A stretch of 64,000 nucleotides of DNA from Cercophora sp. LCS_1. Its lineage: Eukaryota; Ascomycota; Sordariomycetes; Sordariales; Lasiosphaeriaceae. Below the pieces are notes generated by a model. It was not told where the DNA came from and did not search any database. It saw only the letters and a program-made list of their open reading frames with translations. The stretch is taken from positions 310,001-374,000 of the forward strand of contig JAPZLL010000023.1 of the NCBI GenBank assembly GCA_036250225.1, in the 5' to 3' direction. The translations under genes and the position numbers were made by a program. Shown in pieces: positions 22,101 to 32,200 of the stretch. The stretch's first letter is position 1, and each line of letters opens with the position of its first letter.

Positions 22101-24132
22101 CTCCTGTGCCATTCTTAGTAGTCGAGTGGAAGAGACTGCTCGCCGAGTTCTTGGAGAGAGACCTGAAGAGAAGAGACTCGGTGAATCTCCCATCAACGCG
22201 AAACACAGTTCGTGAGAGGGTGCTCATCACAATCTTGTGCTCAGGTACAATGGTGCTTGCTTTGTCCCGGATGGCCTTGAGAATATCCGAGTTTTCGTCC
22301 TTCCCAGGATGGAACACATCGTTACGGAGCCCAAGGGCCGCCGAGGCCTCGTAGGTCTGGAACCCACCAAGACAGTCCTGGAAGTTACCTTGGTAGCGCG
22401 GGCCAAGGCGGAAGTGCACTGCTAGGAGATCATCACTAAGGACGTCTTCGAACAGGTGAGCAGACGCCAGGGACCACTTTGAATAGATGAGGCCGGGGCC
22501 CACCTGGGTCGACAGATCCCGAGGAGTTCCGAGGAAGGCCTGCACGGGGTTGGTTTTGTTGGTGCTGGATGTGAAGGAAGCAAAACTCTCGGTACTCGCA
22601 TTGGAAAGGGGTGGCGGACTAGGGTATGCCGATCGTAGTTGCTCGGCAAACTCCCCATTGACGTAAAGGCTAGCTTTGCTCGCTACCATGGTTTTTGGCC
22701 TCCGATGGACGATGGCGATGTGGTACCATATGTTTTCCTTGAACCCAACTGACTTGAACCTAACACTCGGCCGTGATGAGGTCACCGAGGTCTGGAGGAT
22801 GAAGTTCTTGGTGTCCTTCTCAAGGTATGCTAAGAGGAAGCATGTCTGGGTAGAATCGAAGACGCCAAAAAGCGTCGTGTGAGAGTTAGGATCAAACCTA
22901 TCAATGCGAATCCAGGCGGTGAATGTGTAGCCCGGAGATGATTGCGGCGGGAACGATCGCCCCAGGCTGGAAAGCTCCACAGACGCATGGCCATGAAGTG
23001 AAAGGTCGAACTGGATGAACGGAGGTCCGCTATGCTTATCGGCCATGCTCAGGCAGAATTCAGAGGCTGCTGGGTCCTGGCGGGAGAGCAAGAATTGTGC
23101 GTCTGAGAGTTGGTCCATGCCGAGATACATCAGAGATTTGCACAAGGGCAATACCTTCTCTTTCTCTGCATCCGAAAGAATATCATCGGGAGAGAACAGC
23201 AAACGAAGGAACCTAGACAAGACACCTGTTGCGTGAAGAGCGGCTAGGTTGAAGAATGAAGCCGTCGTAACGGCACACAGGGTGCTGAGCACAATCAGGG
23301 ATGCCGGGTTTGCAGTATTTTGGCTTCTCGGGATAGACTCCCAGAACCCAACGACTGTGCGAATAATCTCCGGGTTCTGGAACACAGCCGTTGGCCCAAT
23401 GATCTCGCGCATTCTCTTCTCAACTGTTGCGGGATCGAACCCGCTGCGCGCTTCGTTTCTACCATTAGTAGCATCAGCCGCACCGTCCTGCGAAGCTTGG
23501 TCATCCTCTCTGCACTCGGCTGCCGGGTTTTGCTCAACGGGCGTAGTTGGTACAGAACGGCAGAGCTCGTCAAGCCGTTGGTCGTCCAAAGAAAAGGATA
23601 AGAGCTTTCCAAACAGCTGGCAGTTTGTCCACAGATCCGAATCACTTCCACCAAGACCTATGCTGGCCAGTATCTGTTCCAATGCCTCCCACCCTCCACC
23701 CTCGACTCTATCTTGAAAATATCGTCGGTTTCCAGGGTGTCCACGAAACGTCGCCGACACAACGGCAAGCACGACGTGTATCAAGTCGAATATTCCATGC
23801 TTCTCGGACTCACTGCGCTTCTGAGGATTATAGAATCCAGAAAACGACCGTAGAACGTCTAGAAGGCACTGGAAGCCATTGAGGCGACGGAAATCGTCCT
23901 GCTGCGGGGACGGGGGTTCGGACGCAGCAACATGCTGGTGAAGTTGTCGCGCTTGCTCAAGAAGCTCGTTGATGTCGGGGTATGCGCCAGAAGGTGCGGC
24001 AGTTATGGTGGTCCGCAAGCGGTCGAGGATGCTCTGCAGTACCTCGCTTGCTTTCGAGGTTTGATGTGCCGAAGCTGATGTTGACGATCGGTACCGACGG
24101 GCTCTTACTGCTAGCATCGTTGCGGGCTGCAT
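16132..24132 (-). CDS. bph1: BEACH domain / WD40 giant protein (Bph1, LYST/WDFY family)
   Basis: A single 8-kb exon encoding 2666 aa. A long helical N-terminal part includes a concanavalin-like (LamG-type) segment (about 370-560, with PGYTFTAWIRIDRF and WYHIAIVHRR). A PH-BEACH domain follows (about 1865-2015), then the BEACH domain (about 2060-2350), recognised by ISNFHYLMLVNTMAGRTFND, YPVFPWVLADY and GTHYSSAMIVSSYLIRLPPF. WD40 repeats run to the end (about 2380-2666, with HKTPVTNIAVS and DGIAIIWDLNRL). BEACH proteins are cytosolic or membrane-associated scaffolds for vesicle traffic, vacuole/lysosome function and autophagy. An upstream minus-strand frame at 24145-24336 is out of continuity, and I left it out. 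The absence of introns over 8 kb contrasts with several neighbours. Confidence 0.95.
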   Translation of the reverse strand: MQPATMLAVRARRYRSSTSASAHQTSKASEVLQSILDRLRTTITAAPSGAYPDINELLEQARQLHQHVAASEPPSPQQDDFRRLNGFQCLLDVLRSFSGFYNPQKRSESEKHGIFDLIHVVLAVVSATFRGHPGNRRYFQDRVEGGGWEALEQILASIGLGGSDSDLWTNCQLFGKLLSFSLDDQRLDELCRSVPTTPVEQNPAAECREDDQASQDGAADATNGRNEARSGFDPATVEKRMREIIGPTAVFQNPEIIRTVVGFWESIPRSQNTANPASLIVLSTLCAVTTASFFNLAALHATGVLSRFLRLLFSPDDILSDAEKEKVLPLCKSLMYLGMDQLSDAQFLLSRQDPAASEFCLSMADKHSGPPFIQFDLSLHGHASVELSSLGRSFPPQSSPGYTFTAWIRIDRFDPNSHTTLFGVFDSTQTCFLLAYLEKDTKNFILQTSVTSSRPSVRFKSVGFKENIWYHIAIVHRRPKTMVASKASLYVNGEFAEQLRSAYPSPPPLSNASTESFASFTSSTNKTNPVQAFLGTPRDLSTQVGPGLIYSKWSLASAHLFEDVLSDDLLAVHFRLGPRYQGNFQDCLGGFQTYEASAALGLRNDVFHPGKDENSDILKAIRDKASTIVPEHKIVMSTLSRTVFRVDGRFTESLLFRSLSKNSASSLFHSTTKNGTGVAINAAVPCVNDALLRPNGAPLLKGDPVVVTPFYFDDNLWRLGGFTPVALKLVERASTSEELLRSVEMMLLCINKSWRNSEAMERDSGYAILSMLLRAKLGYSMAISDNPSWRLALTVEERDRLSFQLLSLVLNFVGYNHANPVESFIVNPLAYRILLIDPDTWRKSAALTQELYYKQFMTFAVKSKHHQFNSRRLLRMRTSHLTLGSQTFVALTSYGAGIIKRLLDALKAETISEEILPHFMASFGSLVKCNYSAEVHRSLALFITYAFHTPSGNLARTPKPGSSTSRSGTPGPSLLKRPTIEITPASANGPRLLTKKQLGIKLLEMYTGLLCEKNNVVDIRKFAKTVTNKVKFDQRPSEDRLVVLTASQWLLYLLVEGDPEIVVYGSKILARLLVTQPSGYTAKFSSKTGGFWIMAHRLKQWWDIPTLWTILFGILFGYDVANIDFEKPFDFFSLIEIFGNSKVVNPDVLPVITAMLQHGLRDILKYQDDPDSPAADSAKSPSATLEATHTRPRARSMELGKALESRSMSQFPSSYFSHSLIRNVGIRLPDKERVNSHAVVLQAVVRFLADMHSRSVSFRDFALSSEYLRLLLGALFPIIVSADPVAPDAELNSRDSALTFEGGDVIIRPVPGSASKATPIVRTTGTTGGEPPLPSPGLGRGTPLRRPSSFVMVTSQQLAPAPAPARLNHVMSPKKKVATQQISNVVLEGVLELIVSVFIDQILVRKEFPGFGLFLRVPPGFQEHQAYFETYILRNTITHLASAIQLDQKLLLEPKILVNMARLNVHMVEAVFEGWFINGAETMIDFTGMLLEYLQRPDISNLKSVRLCSSAVATIRSSFLKLVLLKLSDMDDSQTQDAEAVSVMEKLMYWQTVLLGCLSTEDDYMRLLWYQLYNKLVDPRQQVRLIAPMLWRIMLVQKPEESAALFRQTMAPDQQSLARGFVKLTELDDGAFIEWVDQHRPSLDVMFFGGISKTWEDFVSYENNRTADTARSRLKTRKERLKQWHTEGLERDNIVLRHEMANSAWMKSIFFTEHFKHQRLLQDQQDDNAFLAAAFSKMDRDLRRPGAVFSEPQAIKWKLDRTEGRNRMRLRLLPDYSAQTGQEYQPKRKVGDSVSASALRLNTGVSQLSSGIGPTPVTARAPVAPSSARARDGADISVDPEASSDQLGQQSVVPEDDFELVDDPNDLEGEDAFEDKNRKVMRRLQQGDAVQNVFNISRIVGLDASEGILIIGKEALYIMDNLFQSSDGEIIDVWQAPPEERDPFSIIITGTKPGEGPRSQNRIDQESRSWRWYDVLSISKRRFLFRDVAIEIFFTDGRSYLLTAINSALRDDIHARLSNKTPHTNGPNLLPNPEDAWRLEGLKFSEEAPQTFGAKFGSIFNSSAWNPMMRRWQKGEISNFHYLMLVNTMAGRTFNDLTQYPVFPWVLADYTSEELDLNNPATFRDLSRPMGAQSAARIADYSMRYRSLAEIGEQPFHYGTHYSSAMIVSSYLIRLPPFVQSFILLQGGTFDHPDRLFFSIEGAWASASRENGSDVRELIPEFFYLPEFLTNINGYNFGERQGGAGKVDGVMLPPWAKGDPKIFIAKHREALESPYVSQHLHQWIDLIFGYKQRGEAAVESLNVFHPLSYKGAKDLDNITDPQERAITTGIIHNFGQTPHQIFTRPHPPREYDRCPVRRLDTSINALTKLPHPLLESHERVASLIYVPKLDRLLCASPFRVNFPPQYDKFLEWGYADNSVRFFFSDNRKPAGLFENLHIGQISALTFADSKTLITAGEDCVVSVYTVHSQPGKPVDLHPRSSLFGHKTPVTNIAVSKAFSTVVTVSQDGIAIIWDLNRLEFVRKLPLARPVECATINDVTGDIMLCSGPNVLLYTLNGELVVDQNVCGAEGHDDFVHSCAVYEGSGNEWLENSLVFTGHKRGRVNVWRKTVGRNGKWILEFLRRLDHLNPKSETGANVDAAITCITPMPQLVYTGDDDGRVVGFSLR

Positions 24133-26652
24133 TGTCGGAGGGTTCTATGAGCTGTTTCCCGGCACCCGTCGAGGGTTCCAGGTCTTCGCCGAGATGACCG
24201 TCATCAAGGCCGGCGCCGGGACTCCTAACTGTCTAACGCGCCGCAGACCGAAAACTGCGGCAGAAAAAAATTGTGGATTAAAGAGGAGGGAAATGGCCAA
24301 TATGAAGGCCGGCAAAAAGAGCCAGATATGAAGCACAGCTTCTCAAAGAAAATGCGGCCTTCTCCAGTGCACTGCCTGGAGTTTCGCGTCAGCCTTGACC
24401 AACCCGCGAAGCTCTCTGAAGTGTGGCGCAGCGCGTCGTGCCACTGGCTTGAGACGGACGTCATCAGTCTTCGCCCGACACTGCTAGCCAGCTGGCACGC
24501 CAAGCGACCCACTGCAGCCATTGCGCCGAGAGCCTGAGGCTGCTGGGACAAACCATCTATGGAGACCATAACCACGCGGACACCCAAGGCACCTAGAGCT
24601 CCCAAAATGACCTGTCACCAAAGCAGCCCTTCCAAAGACAATGCGGTAGGCATTCGAACGATCGAGTAAGTAAATCACAATCTACCTAGCCCAGACTTGC
24701 CTAGGAGGTCATTCATAGGTAGACATCGCGGGCTGGGTAGTCCACTTTAGTTTCAAAAGCGGATCTTTCTGTGCATACATCATTTCTATGAACTTTGGAC
24801 GAACACCCATGGTTAATTTTTTCTTGTCTATAATGGCACAACTCCCTATGTCTAGGGCGGCAAAAGTACAATGCCAGTGGGCCAGGGCTGTCTCGCACCG
24901 ACTGCCAAGTGAAAGTCAAGATATAATTTTTATCGTGAAAGTTGACTCTTCGAAAGCAGCCAGCATTTAAGCTCAGTTGACCCCGACTTCAGCTTGATCC
25001 AAAACATAAGATTACTCAACCTACCTAGGTTATTGCTTGGTCTAATTTACAAAACTCTATCATGACTAGACTACCTATCTATGGTCCGCAGTATTTCTGT
25101 TTCATAGGCACCCATGAGCAGCTAGTTTGAATGTTCCACACAAGAGCCTTCTGATATGCCGGTGACAGTGTCAAGCATAAAGCGCTGAAGAGCGTTGTGG
25201 TCTCATGCTGACCCCTGAGAGTCGACACAGCGGGGCTGATTGGGTGGCCTGCAAGATAACAGATAACAACTAAAACGCGGGGGAGTCCACTTGAACACTG
25301 GACAGTTGAGAGTCCCCACACCCCATCTCCAAACAGATCCGCCAATGGGGCAGTGAGTCAAACCGACAATGCCATGCTGAGCTGCTCCTCAGGCTCCCGA
25401 CAAGTCTTCGACAGCTCGGCGCCGATCATTGAAGTTTGTCTGTGCTTCGTTGACTGTCCTCATTGCCCAAGTGGGCAAGACAAACACCGCTGAATGTTGC
25501 CCTGAACTCAACACAAAGCCAGGACGCGGGACAAGGATCTAACGGTGAGTTGCAACATATGATGTAATGAACGCCCAGGTCCCGATCATCGGTCAGGACT
25601 CAGACTGGCCCCCACTTGGAGCGCCTGGAGTCCAGAGACCAGCGCGGCCTGTCGTGTTCACTCTTCGCAATTGCACCGAGATACAAGAGAGTCGAGAGCT
25701 CCATGGCACCGGCGCAGTGAACCATGTTCCTGGCCGAAAAGACGAGTCATCGAACAAGCCGAACCAAGAGCGCGCGCGCGGTGCCTGGACCTGGACGGAC
25801 AGGGAAGGACGGAGGCGAGCAGCGACAGGCGAGGCCGCGCGTGACCTTGACGGACGTTTACGTTTCCGGGGTGAGCCTGCTTGGCGTCCGTCGGAGCTCG
25901 TGCCTGATGACCCCAGGTGACGTGCTCAACAAGGCTCGCTCAACATGCCAGGCCCGTCGGGGAGCTGCAGGGAATGCAGAAAATTGCACCAGAGTGAGCC
26001 TCGTTGGCGTCGACTGGACAAACATGATTCCAAGCTTTCCCGAGCTCCCGATGTTGCTTCTGAAGGCCCCTGTTTCGGAGCTCTCGACGTTGCTGCAGGG
26101 ACAGCACCACCGATCTTCCCTGCCGGCCGCCACTCGGCTTGCCTCCAACACGCAGTCTGCCATGGATTTCCCCGCAAACAGCCGTTCCATCCCCTCTCGT
26201 CATTCGCAAAGATAGCGAGCAATGGAAGGGAACCCATCAGGTAGTGGCAAAATGCAACAGCGTGAGCTAGAATTGTTGCATCGGCACAACCTGGCAGAGA
26301 GAGATACCGTCAGTGGAGCTGCCATGCTGACCACAGGCGGGTAGATAGCTACTACAAGTAGGTACCCCAGGGCCTTATCGGCCTCGCACTAAACTGCAAA
26401 AGGCTTAGCGCACGCCCTCAGCGTTGTCGACCTGCGCCTCCGCCCCGTCGCTGCTGCCCTCTTTAAGAGCTTCCCTCCTTCCGTCCTCCGTCAACCGGTT
26501 CCCTTCTCCCCATCACCCATCATCCTCCCATCCCAACCCGCATCAATCATCGATTTCGGTATCGCTGCTGGTTCTGATTTGGTCCCGTGCAGTCCTTTTC
26601 TTTCTTTGAAAGTCGCTGGTTCCTCGACTTCACCCTTCCTTTTTCAGTCACA
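24133..26652. other. Longest gene-free stretch of the window (2.5 kb)
   Basis: Lies between the starts of the BEACH gene and proteinase B, so both promoters must be here. From about 24650 to 25100 the sequence turns AT-rich and repeatedly shows CCTAGG/ACCTAGGT-like words (near 24683, 24700, 25021) and TAGGTA. From about 25560 to 26200 it becomes GC-rich with overlapping short frames on both strands, none recognisable. The last 200 bp before proteinase B are CT-rich, as is common just upstream of fungal start codons. Confidence 0.4.
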
Positions 26653-28319
26653 ATGAGAGGCCTTATCGCCTTCTCGTCGCTTGCGGCCATCGCCGCGACG
26701 GCCCCAACCCATCAGTCCATCCATGGCGATGCCGCCCCCATTCTCTCTTCCTCTAACGCCGAGATCATCCCCAACTCGTACATCGTCAAGTTCAAGAAGC
26801 ACGTGTCCGAGGACTCGGTGTCTGATCACCATGCTTGGATCCAGAAGATCCACGGTGAGCGTGAGGAGGTTCGGTTAGACCTGCGAAAGCGGGGCCAGTT
26901 CCCTCTCGTCGACGATGTTTTCCGGGGGCTCAAGCACACGTACAAGATTGGGCAAGAGTTCCTTGGTTATGCCGGGCACTTCGATGATGAGACAATTGAG
27001 CAGGTCCGGAGGCACCCTGATGTAAGAGACAAGCCCCGAGTCTTCCGACGATAACCGATTTGATGCTAACAAGCCTCCTACAGGTCGAGTACATCGAGCG
27101 CGACTCTGTTGTTCACACTATGGCCATCCAAGAGGAGGCTACTTGCGACAGCGAGATTGAGAAGTCGTCGCCATGGGGCTTGGCTCGTGTTTCGCACCGC
27201 GATGCCTTGACCTTCAGCACCTTCAACAAGTACCTCTTTGCCGCTGAGGGTGGCGAGGGTGTTGATGCCTATGTCATTGACACTGGCACCAACGTCGACC
27301 ACGTTGACTTCGAAGGCCGTGCCAAGTGGGGCAAGACCATTCCCGCTGGCGATGCCGACGTCGATGGCAACGGTCACGGCACCCACTGCTCTGGTACCGT
27401 CGCCGGCAAGAAGTACGGTGTCGCCAAGAAGGCCACCGTTTATGCCGTCAAGGTCCTTCGCTCCAACGGCTCCGGCACCATGGCCGATGTCGTCGCTGGT
27501 GTCGAGTGGGCTGCCAAGTCTCACATTGAATCCGTCAAGGCTGCCAAGGCCGGTAAGCGCAAGGGCTTCAAGGGCTCCGTCGCCAACATGTCTCTCGGTG
27601 GCGGCAAGACCAAGGCTCTCGATGACACCGTCAACGCCGCTGTTGCCGTTGGCATCCACTTTGCCGTGGCTGCTGGCAATGACAACGCTGATGCTTGCAA
27701 CTACTCGCCCGCCGCTGCTGACAAGGCTGTGACCGTTGGTGCCTCGGCCATCGACGACAGCCGTGCCTACTTCTCCAACTACGGCAAGTGCACTGACATC
27801 TTCGCCCCCGGTCTCAGCATCCTGTCCACCTGGATCGGCAGCAAGTATGCCACCAACACCATCTCGGGTACTTCTATGGCGTCGCCCCACATCTGCGGTC
27901 TCCTCGCCTACTACCTCTCCCTCCAGCCCGCTGAGGACTCTGAGTACTCTCTTGCCCCCATCACCCCCGCCCGCTTGAAGGAGAACCTCCTCAAGGTCGC
28001 CACCGTCGATGCCCTTGATGACATTCCCAAGGACACCCCTAACCTTCTCGCCTGGAACGGTGGTGGCTGCAACAACTACACTGCCATTGTTGAGGCTGGC
28101 AGCTACAAGGCCAAGCCCAAGTCCAAGTCTGAAAAGGTCGACGTCGGCAGCTCCGTCTCCGAGCTTGAGAAGGCCATTGAGCACGACTTCAAGGTCCTCT
28201 CCGGCAAGGTTGTCAGCGGCGCTTCGTCGTTTGCCAGCAAGGCTGAGAAGCTTTCCAAGAAGATTCATGAGCTTGTTGATGAGGAGCTCAAGGAGTTTTT
28301 GGATGAGATGACCGCTTAA
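26653..28319 (+). CDS. prb1: Vacuolar subtilisin-like serine proteinase B (cerevisin/PrB1 family)
   Basis: Two exons, 26653-27021 and 27084-28319 (534 aa), with a 62-nt GT-AG intron. A signal peptide (MRGLIAFSSLAAIAATA) is followed by an inhibitor I9-type propeptide (about 40-130, IPNSYIVKFKKH to VEYIERDSVVHT). The S8 catalytic domain has D189 (AYVIDTGTNVDH), H221 (GNGHGTHCSG) and S387 (SGTSMASPH), plus the oxyanion Asn in AAGNDN. The sequence SPWGLARVSHRD marks the mature N-terminus in this family. The Lys/Glu-rich C-terminal extension after about 460 is likely helical. The enzyme is a vacuolar protease acting in protein turnover and autophagy. Strong C-ending codon bias suggests high expression. 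Confidence 0.96.
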
Positions 28320-29244
28320 GTCATGACTGCAGATTTTGGCATGTTGCCACCAGCGATCGGCTTTGTTTTCAATTACCATGGGTAATGGGCCGGAGCATTG
28401 TGTTTTTGGGATACGGTTTTACGGAGTTTCCTTGTACTGTACAGAGCAATATGGGACACAGACCGCGAGTTGGGAAGGGTTTTGCATTTCAGCATTTCAG
28501 TAAGCTCAGCCAATCGTACAAAGAGAAATACATCTTTCTTTCGCAAACTATCTGCTCCCACCCGAGACCCAGTCAAAGATCTCCATGCCCACGAGTTTAC
28601 CCTGTGAGCATCGAGAATAACTCCCAGGCCTCTGAGTTCTAATGATGCCCATGCAGTGCAATTGATTGTCTCTGCTGTTGGCAGTCCACAAGACCGTAGA
28701 CTTCGCCTCAACTTAGAGAGCTTTGGTCCAACCTGTCACTATTCTAAGGCTGGCTGGGCTCAACAAAATTCGGGTAATTGACTCTTTGCTGCCTACCAAG
28801 ATGAAACTTGGTTGCCATCCTTGCCAGAGGTACACAGGTCGTCAGGTTGGACATGGAAGCTGAAGTCGATGCCCATTGTGAACAGGTCGCACCTGCCTGT
28901 GGTGCAGAGATAAATCTGCTGAAACATAGCCACTCGTACCTTCCATCCCAAACAATGAACACGTAGGTCGCCTGCCCACTGAATTGGTATGTTGGTAGGA
29001 ATGATCAAAAGTTGGGCCTCCTTGCCTTCTCTCTCTGGCAGGTTGTCTAGCCACTGAGCTCGCGAACCTGTAAGGTGAACCACACTTGAACACTGATCAT
29101 TTGTCTCCGTTTTGTTGTCAGTACAGGTATTCAACCACCTGCGTCTTCCGGTATACAATTACCATCGCAGTCTTAGTGCTCGTGGAAAAGCCCTTCCAGC
29201 ATACTTCCAGTCACCTCCCCCTGCAGAGTTCGTCAACAGCGTCA
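28320..29244. other. Intergenic between proteinase B and the disordered protein gene
   Basis: About 920 bp containing the 3' end of one plus-strand gene and the promoter of the next. Only short frames are present and I support none. Confidence 0.45.
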
Positions 29245-32200
29245 ATGTTACGGTGGCACAGCATAAAGTCCAAGTCAGAGCTTCAGCGCCGCAAATCCAC
29301 ATCATCATCACGAGGTGTCCATCTCGAACACATCGACTCGGAATTGGCGCAGAGAGACGCCCACATCGCCGCCTGCCAGGCGTACACACGGGCACAAGAC
29401 CGTGCGGCCGTCGAGATGCCTCTATTTCCTCCAACCCCTGACTCCTCTCCTCGACGTCGACACATCCACAGAGATGATAATTCCCGATCGGACGAGCACG
29501 ATGGTCTTCGGCGCCGACAAAGTGTGCGATTTGTAGGGCCCTGCTCCGCTCAGGGAAGAACAAAACCGTCAGTTGGACAGAATAACGAGCGGCATTCACA
29601 ACATACGGGTCAAGACCCGGTCGTGGACGAGGATTTTGACATCTCAACTAAGTTTATTATGGAGGGGACTGTTGCTCTCAACACACCAAAGCCTCCATGG
29701 TCACCCCCAAAGCACCCTGCTGGTGATCTACCGCCAGTTGCTCTGCCTGGAATTTCAGCTAGCTACATGGACGCCCTTGCAGCCGCGGACGAATACTATA
29801 CCCCAGAAGACGATATTGCCTCTGCTCCTTTATCATACCACCGCCTTCATGGGCCGAAACCAGTGCATCCTCGTCGTGGCGCGTTCCAAAGCACCAGCCG
29901 TGATGACTCTCCGTCACTGTTTGAAGGGACAGGCGAAGCATCTCGGCTCATGAGCACCTCAGTCACTGGAAGGAAATCGAATACAGCCTCCAGGGGCTCC
30001 ATAAGTGATCCGCCCGTAACTGCTTCCCTACGAACACCAAAGTCTATGAGCTTTCTGAAGAACCGCCACAAGGTCCCGAGTAAAGTCGACCGGGCAAGCC
30101 ATGGGAACAGCAGTAAGGACGCCTCAGACCAGACAAGAGCGAGCCCTTCAGAGTTCAAACTGCTTGCGACAGTTAAGAGTACACCCCAGCTGAAGTCTCA
30201 ACCGTCCGCACTTTTTGGCTCCAGAGCTCGGCAGCCGGAAACCAGAATGCGCAAATCTCTTCGCAGTAGAAGCTCGGTAGACGATTTGAGCTGTCCAAAG
30301 CCCAGTCACGACTCAGAGTTGGGCGGAGACGACAGGCTCAAGAACAAGGCGAGAAAAGCATCTAGATCATTAAAGTCAAGACTCAAGAGTCTTTTCAGCG
30401 CGTCCCCGTCCGAGGGATCGCCTCCATCTCTTCCAGCCCAGCACATCGAGTCACAGAGACACCGCATGTCAGAGGACCTATGTTCGGTACTAGTTACAGG
30501 CGCCGCTGACAATGGCTCCGATTGGGGATCGGTCCATCAAGTCCCATCAAGGCTCCCATCGGTTCAAATGGTACCCAATAACCTTGTTCATTCAAACAAG
30601 GGGAGCCTGGAAAGCTTGAGGAGCGAGAGAGGGAGAAAGGTGTCCGAGGACAATTCATTCACAAGTTGGACGAATTCTGGTCCCAATACCCTCACGAGCC
30701 AGCAGCAGCAGCATTGGATGATTGAATGGGAAAAGCAGCGCCTTTCGATTATTGGGGAAAACGGTGCCCACGCCCCTTCACCCTCCACAAAGAGGCAGGC
30801 TCTCGAAACCCACTTGTTTACGCAGCCCGGGGCCACCTTTTCACCTGCAATACCGCATGCTAAACAAATGCCGGATAGTGATCGGATCTATTCTGCCTTG
30901 ATGAAACGCGTCCAGGCAGTGTCTGAGAAGAATGCCGATATCATCCAGCGTCGTCAACAAAGTTTAGAACACCAGGGTCAGACCCAAGACGGATACAGCT
31001 CGTCCAGAAGTGGCAATGGTAGTTCAGTCGACCCTAGACACTGCTATCTCGATGCTGCCAATACACCAACTCGCAATTTGAGAAACGCGAGCTCATCGAC
31101 TGACCAGGCAAGAGGAGATACAGGACTGGGTGTTCGTCATCTCACAAGCCCAGGATACACCGCAAACGAGAGGCTTCGTTTGAGTGGCGCTAAAACGCCG
31201 GTATCAGGCCCAGAAAATGACCCAGAACCCAGGCCCACGTCCCCAGATCCATTCACATCCCCTTCTCAGAAAGGTACCGCGCCAAGTGATGATCTGAAGG
31301 CATTCTCCAATCGAAATTCCGCTTTCTTCGGTAGTCCAGGCTCGCATCTGTTCAGGACTGTAAGCCCATACCGTCGTGCACTGAGAAAGTCTATGGAGGA
31401 GGAGGAAAATACCGCAAGAGAGAAGCGGTGCAGTTCTGGCGAACAACCCTCCGAGGCAGGGACGCAGATTTATACCCCTGACAATAATACATTCAGAGAA
31501 CATACCTTTGAGTATGTTGATGATGGGGACTATTCCGAGAGTGTGTACTCAACCGACGAGCTTGAACCCACCTATGACCAGAGCAGGCAACGGCGGCGAA
31601 GAACGAGGGAAGACTTTGCCTCGCTCGAGACACCGCTGACTTACCAACCAGCAGGCCATCGAGACAACTCGTCGGGCAGCTCAATCGATTGGAAGACTTG
31701 GCTATCAGCCAACGTAGCCAAGTTCGATTCATCGCCAACCAAGTCGAGGCTGACCGAAATCGAGTTTGCTTTGCCTACAATGCCCAAGAACTTTTCAGGT
31801 GGTCACATCCGCGAATCGACACAGATTCATGAAGGCCTTGATGAGGATGCGAAGACTCCTGAGCCACCAACACATAAACCCACCCTCCCAACCACTCCAT
31901 TAGCAACCGTGGAGACGAACGTTGTCAAGGCGTCACCGCGACAAAGGTCGATCAAGCACTTGACGCCGCCGGGACGCCGGAGCTCGCTCCACGAAAACGA
32001 CAGCCCTTCGCAAGCCCCCCCTATACCTCCGAAGAGCATTTTACGGTCGATCCCGTCACCCTTGAAGAGGGCCAGGTCTAATCTTGGCAATATGATGTCA
32101 CCATCTATCTCATCGAGCCCTGGGCTTAGCGCGGCCGTTCAGAGACAGTTTGGCCCCGTTTCAGGGCGCACAGCAGTTGGATCGGGTGCTCGAAACAGAG

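Noticed and set aside
24145..24336. Hydrophobic minus-strand frame just upstream of the BEACH start, considered as a first exon
   Set aside because: It ends in a stop before the BEACH frame and no convincing splice pair links them in frame.
25567..26215. Overlapping short frames on both strands in the GC-rich part of the 24-26.6 kb gap
   Set aside because: No frame has conserved content, and frames on several strands overlap at random, as GC-rich non-coding DNA often shows.
27078..28379. 433-codon antisense frame over proteinase B
   Set aside because: The plus strand carries the complete catalytic triad; the antisense frame is an artefact of strong C-ending codon bias.
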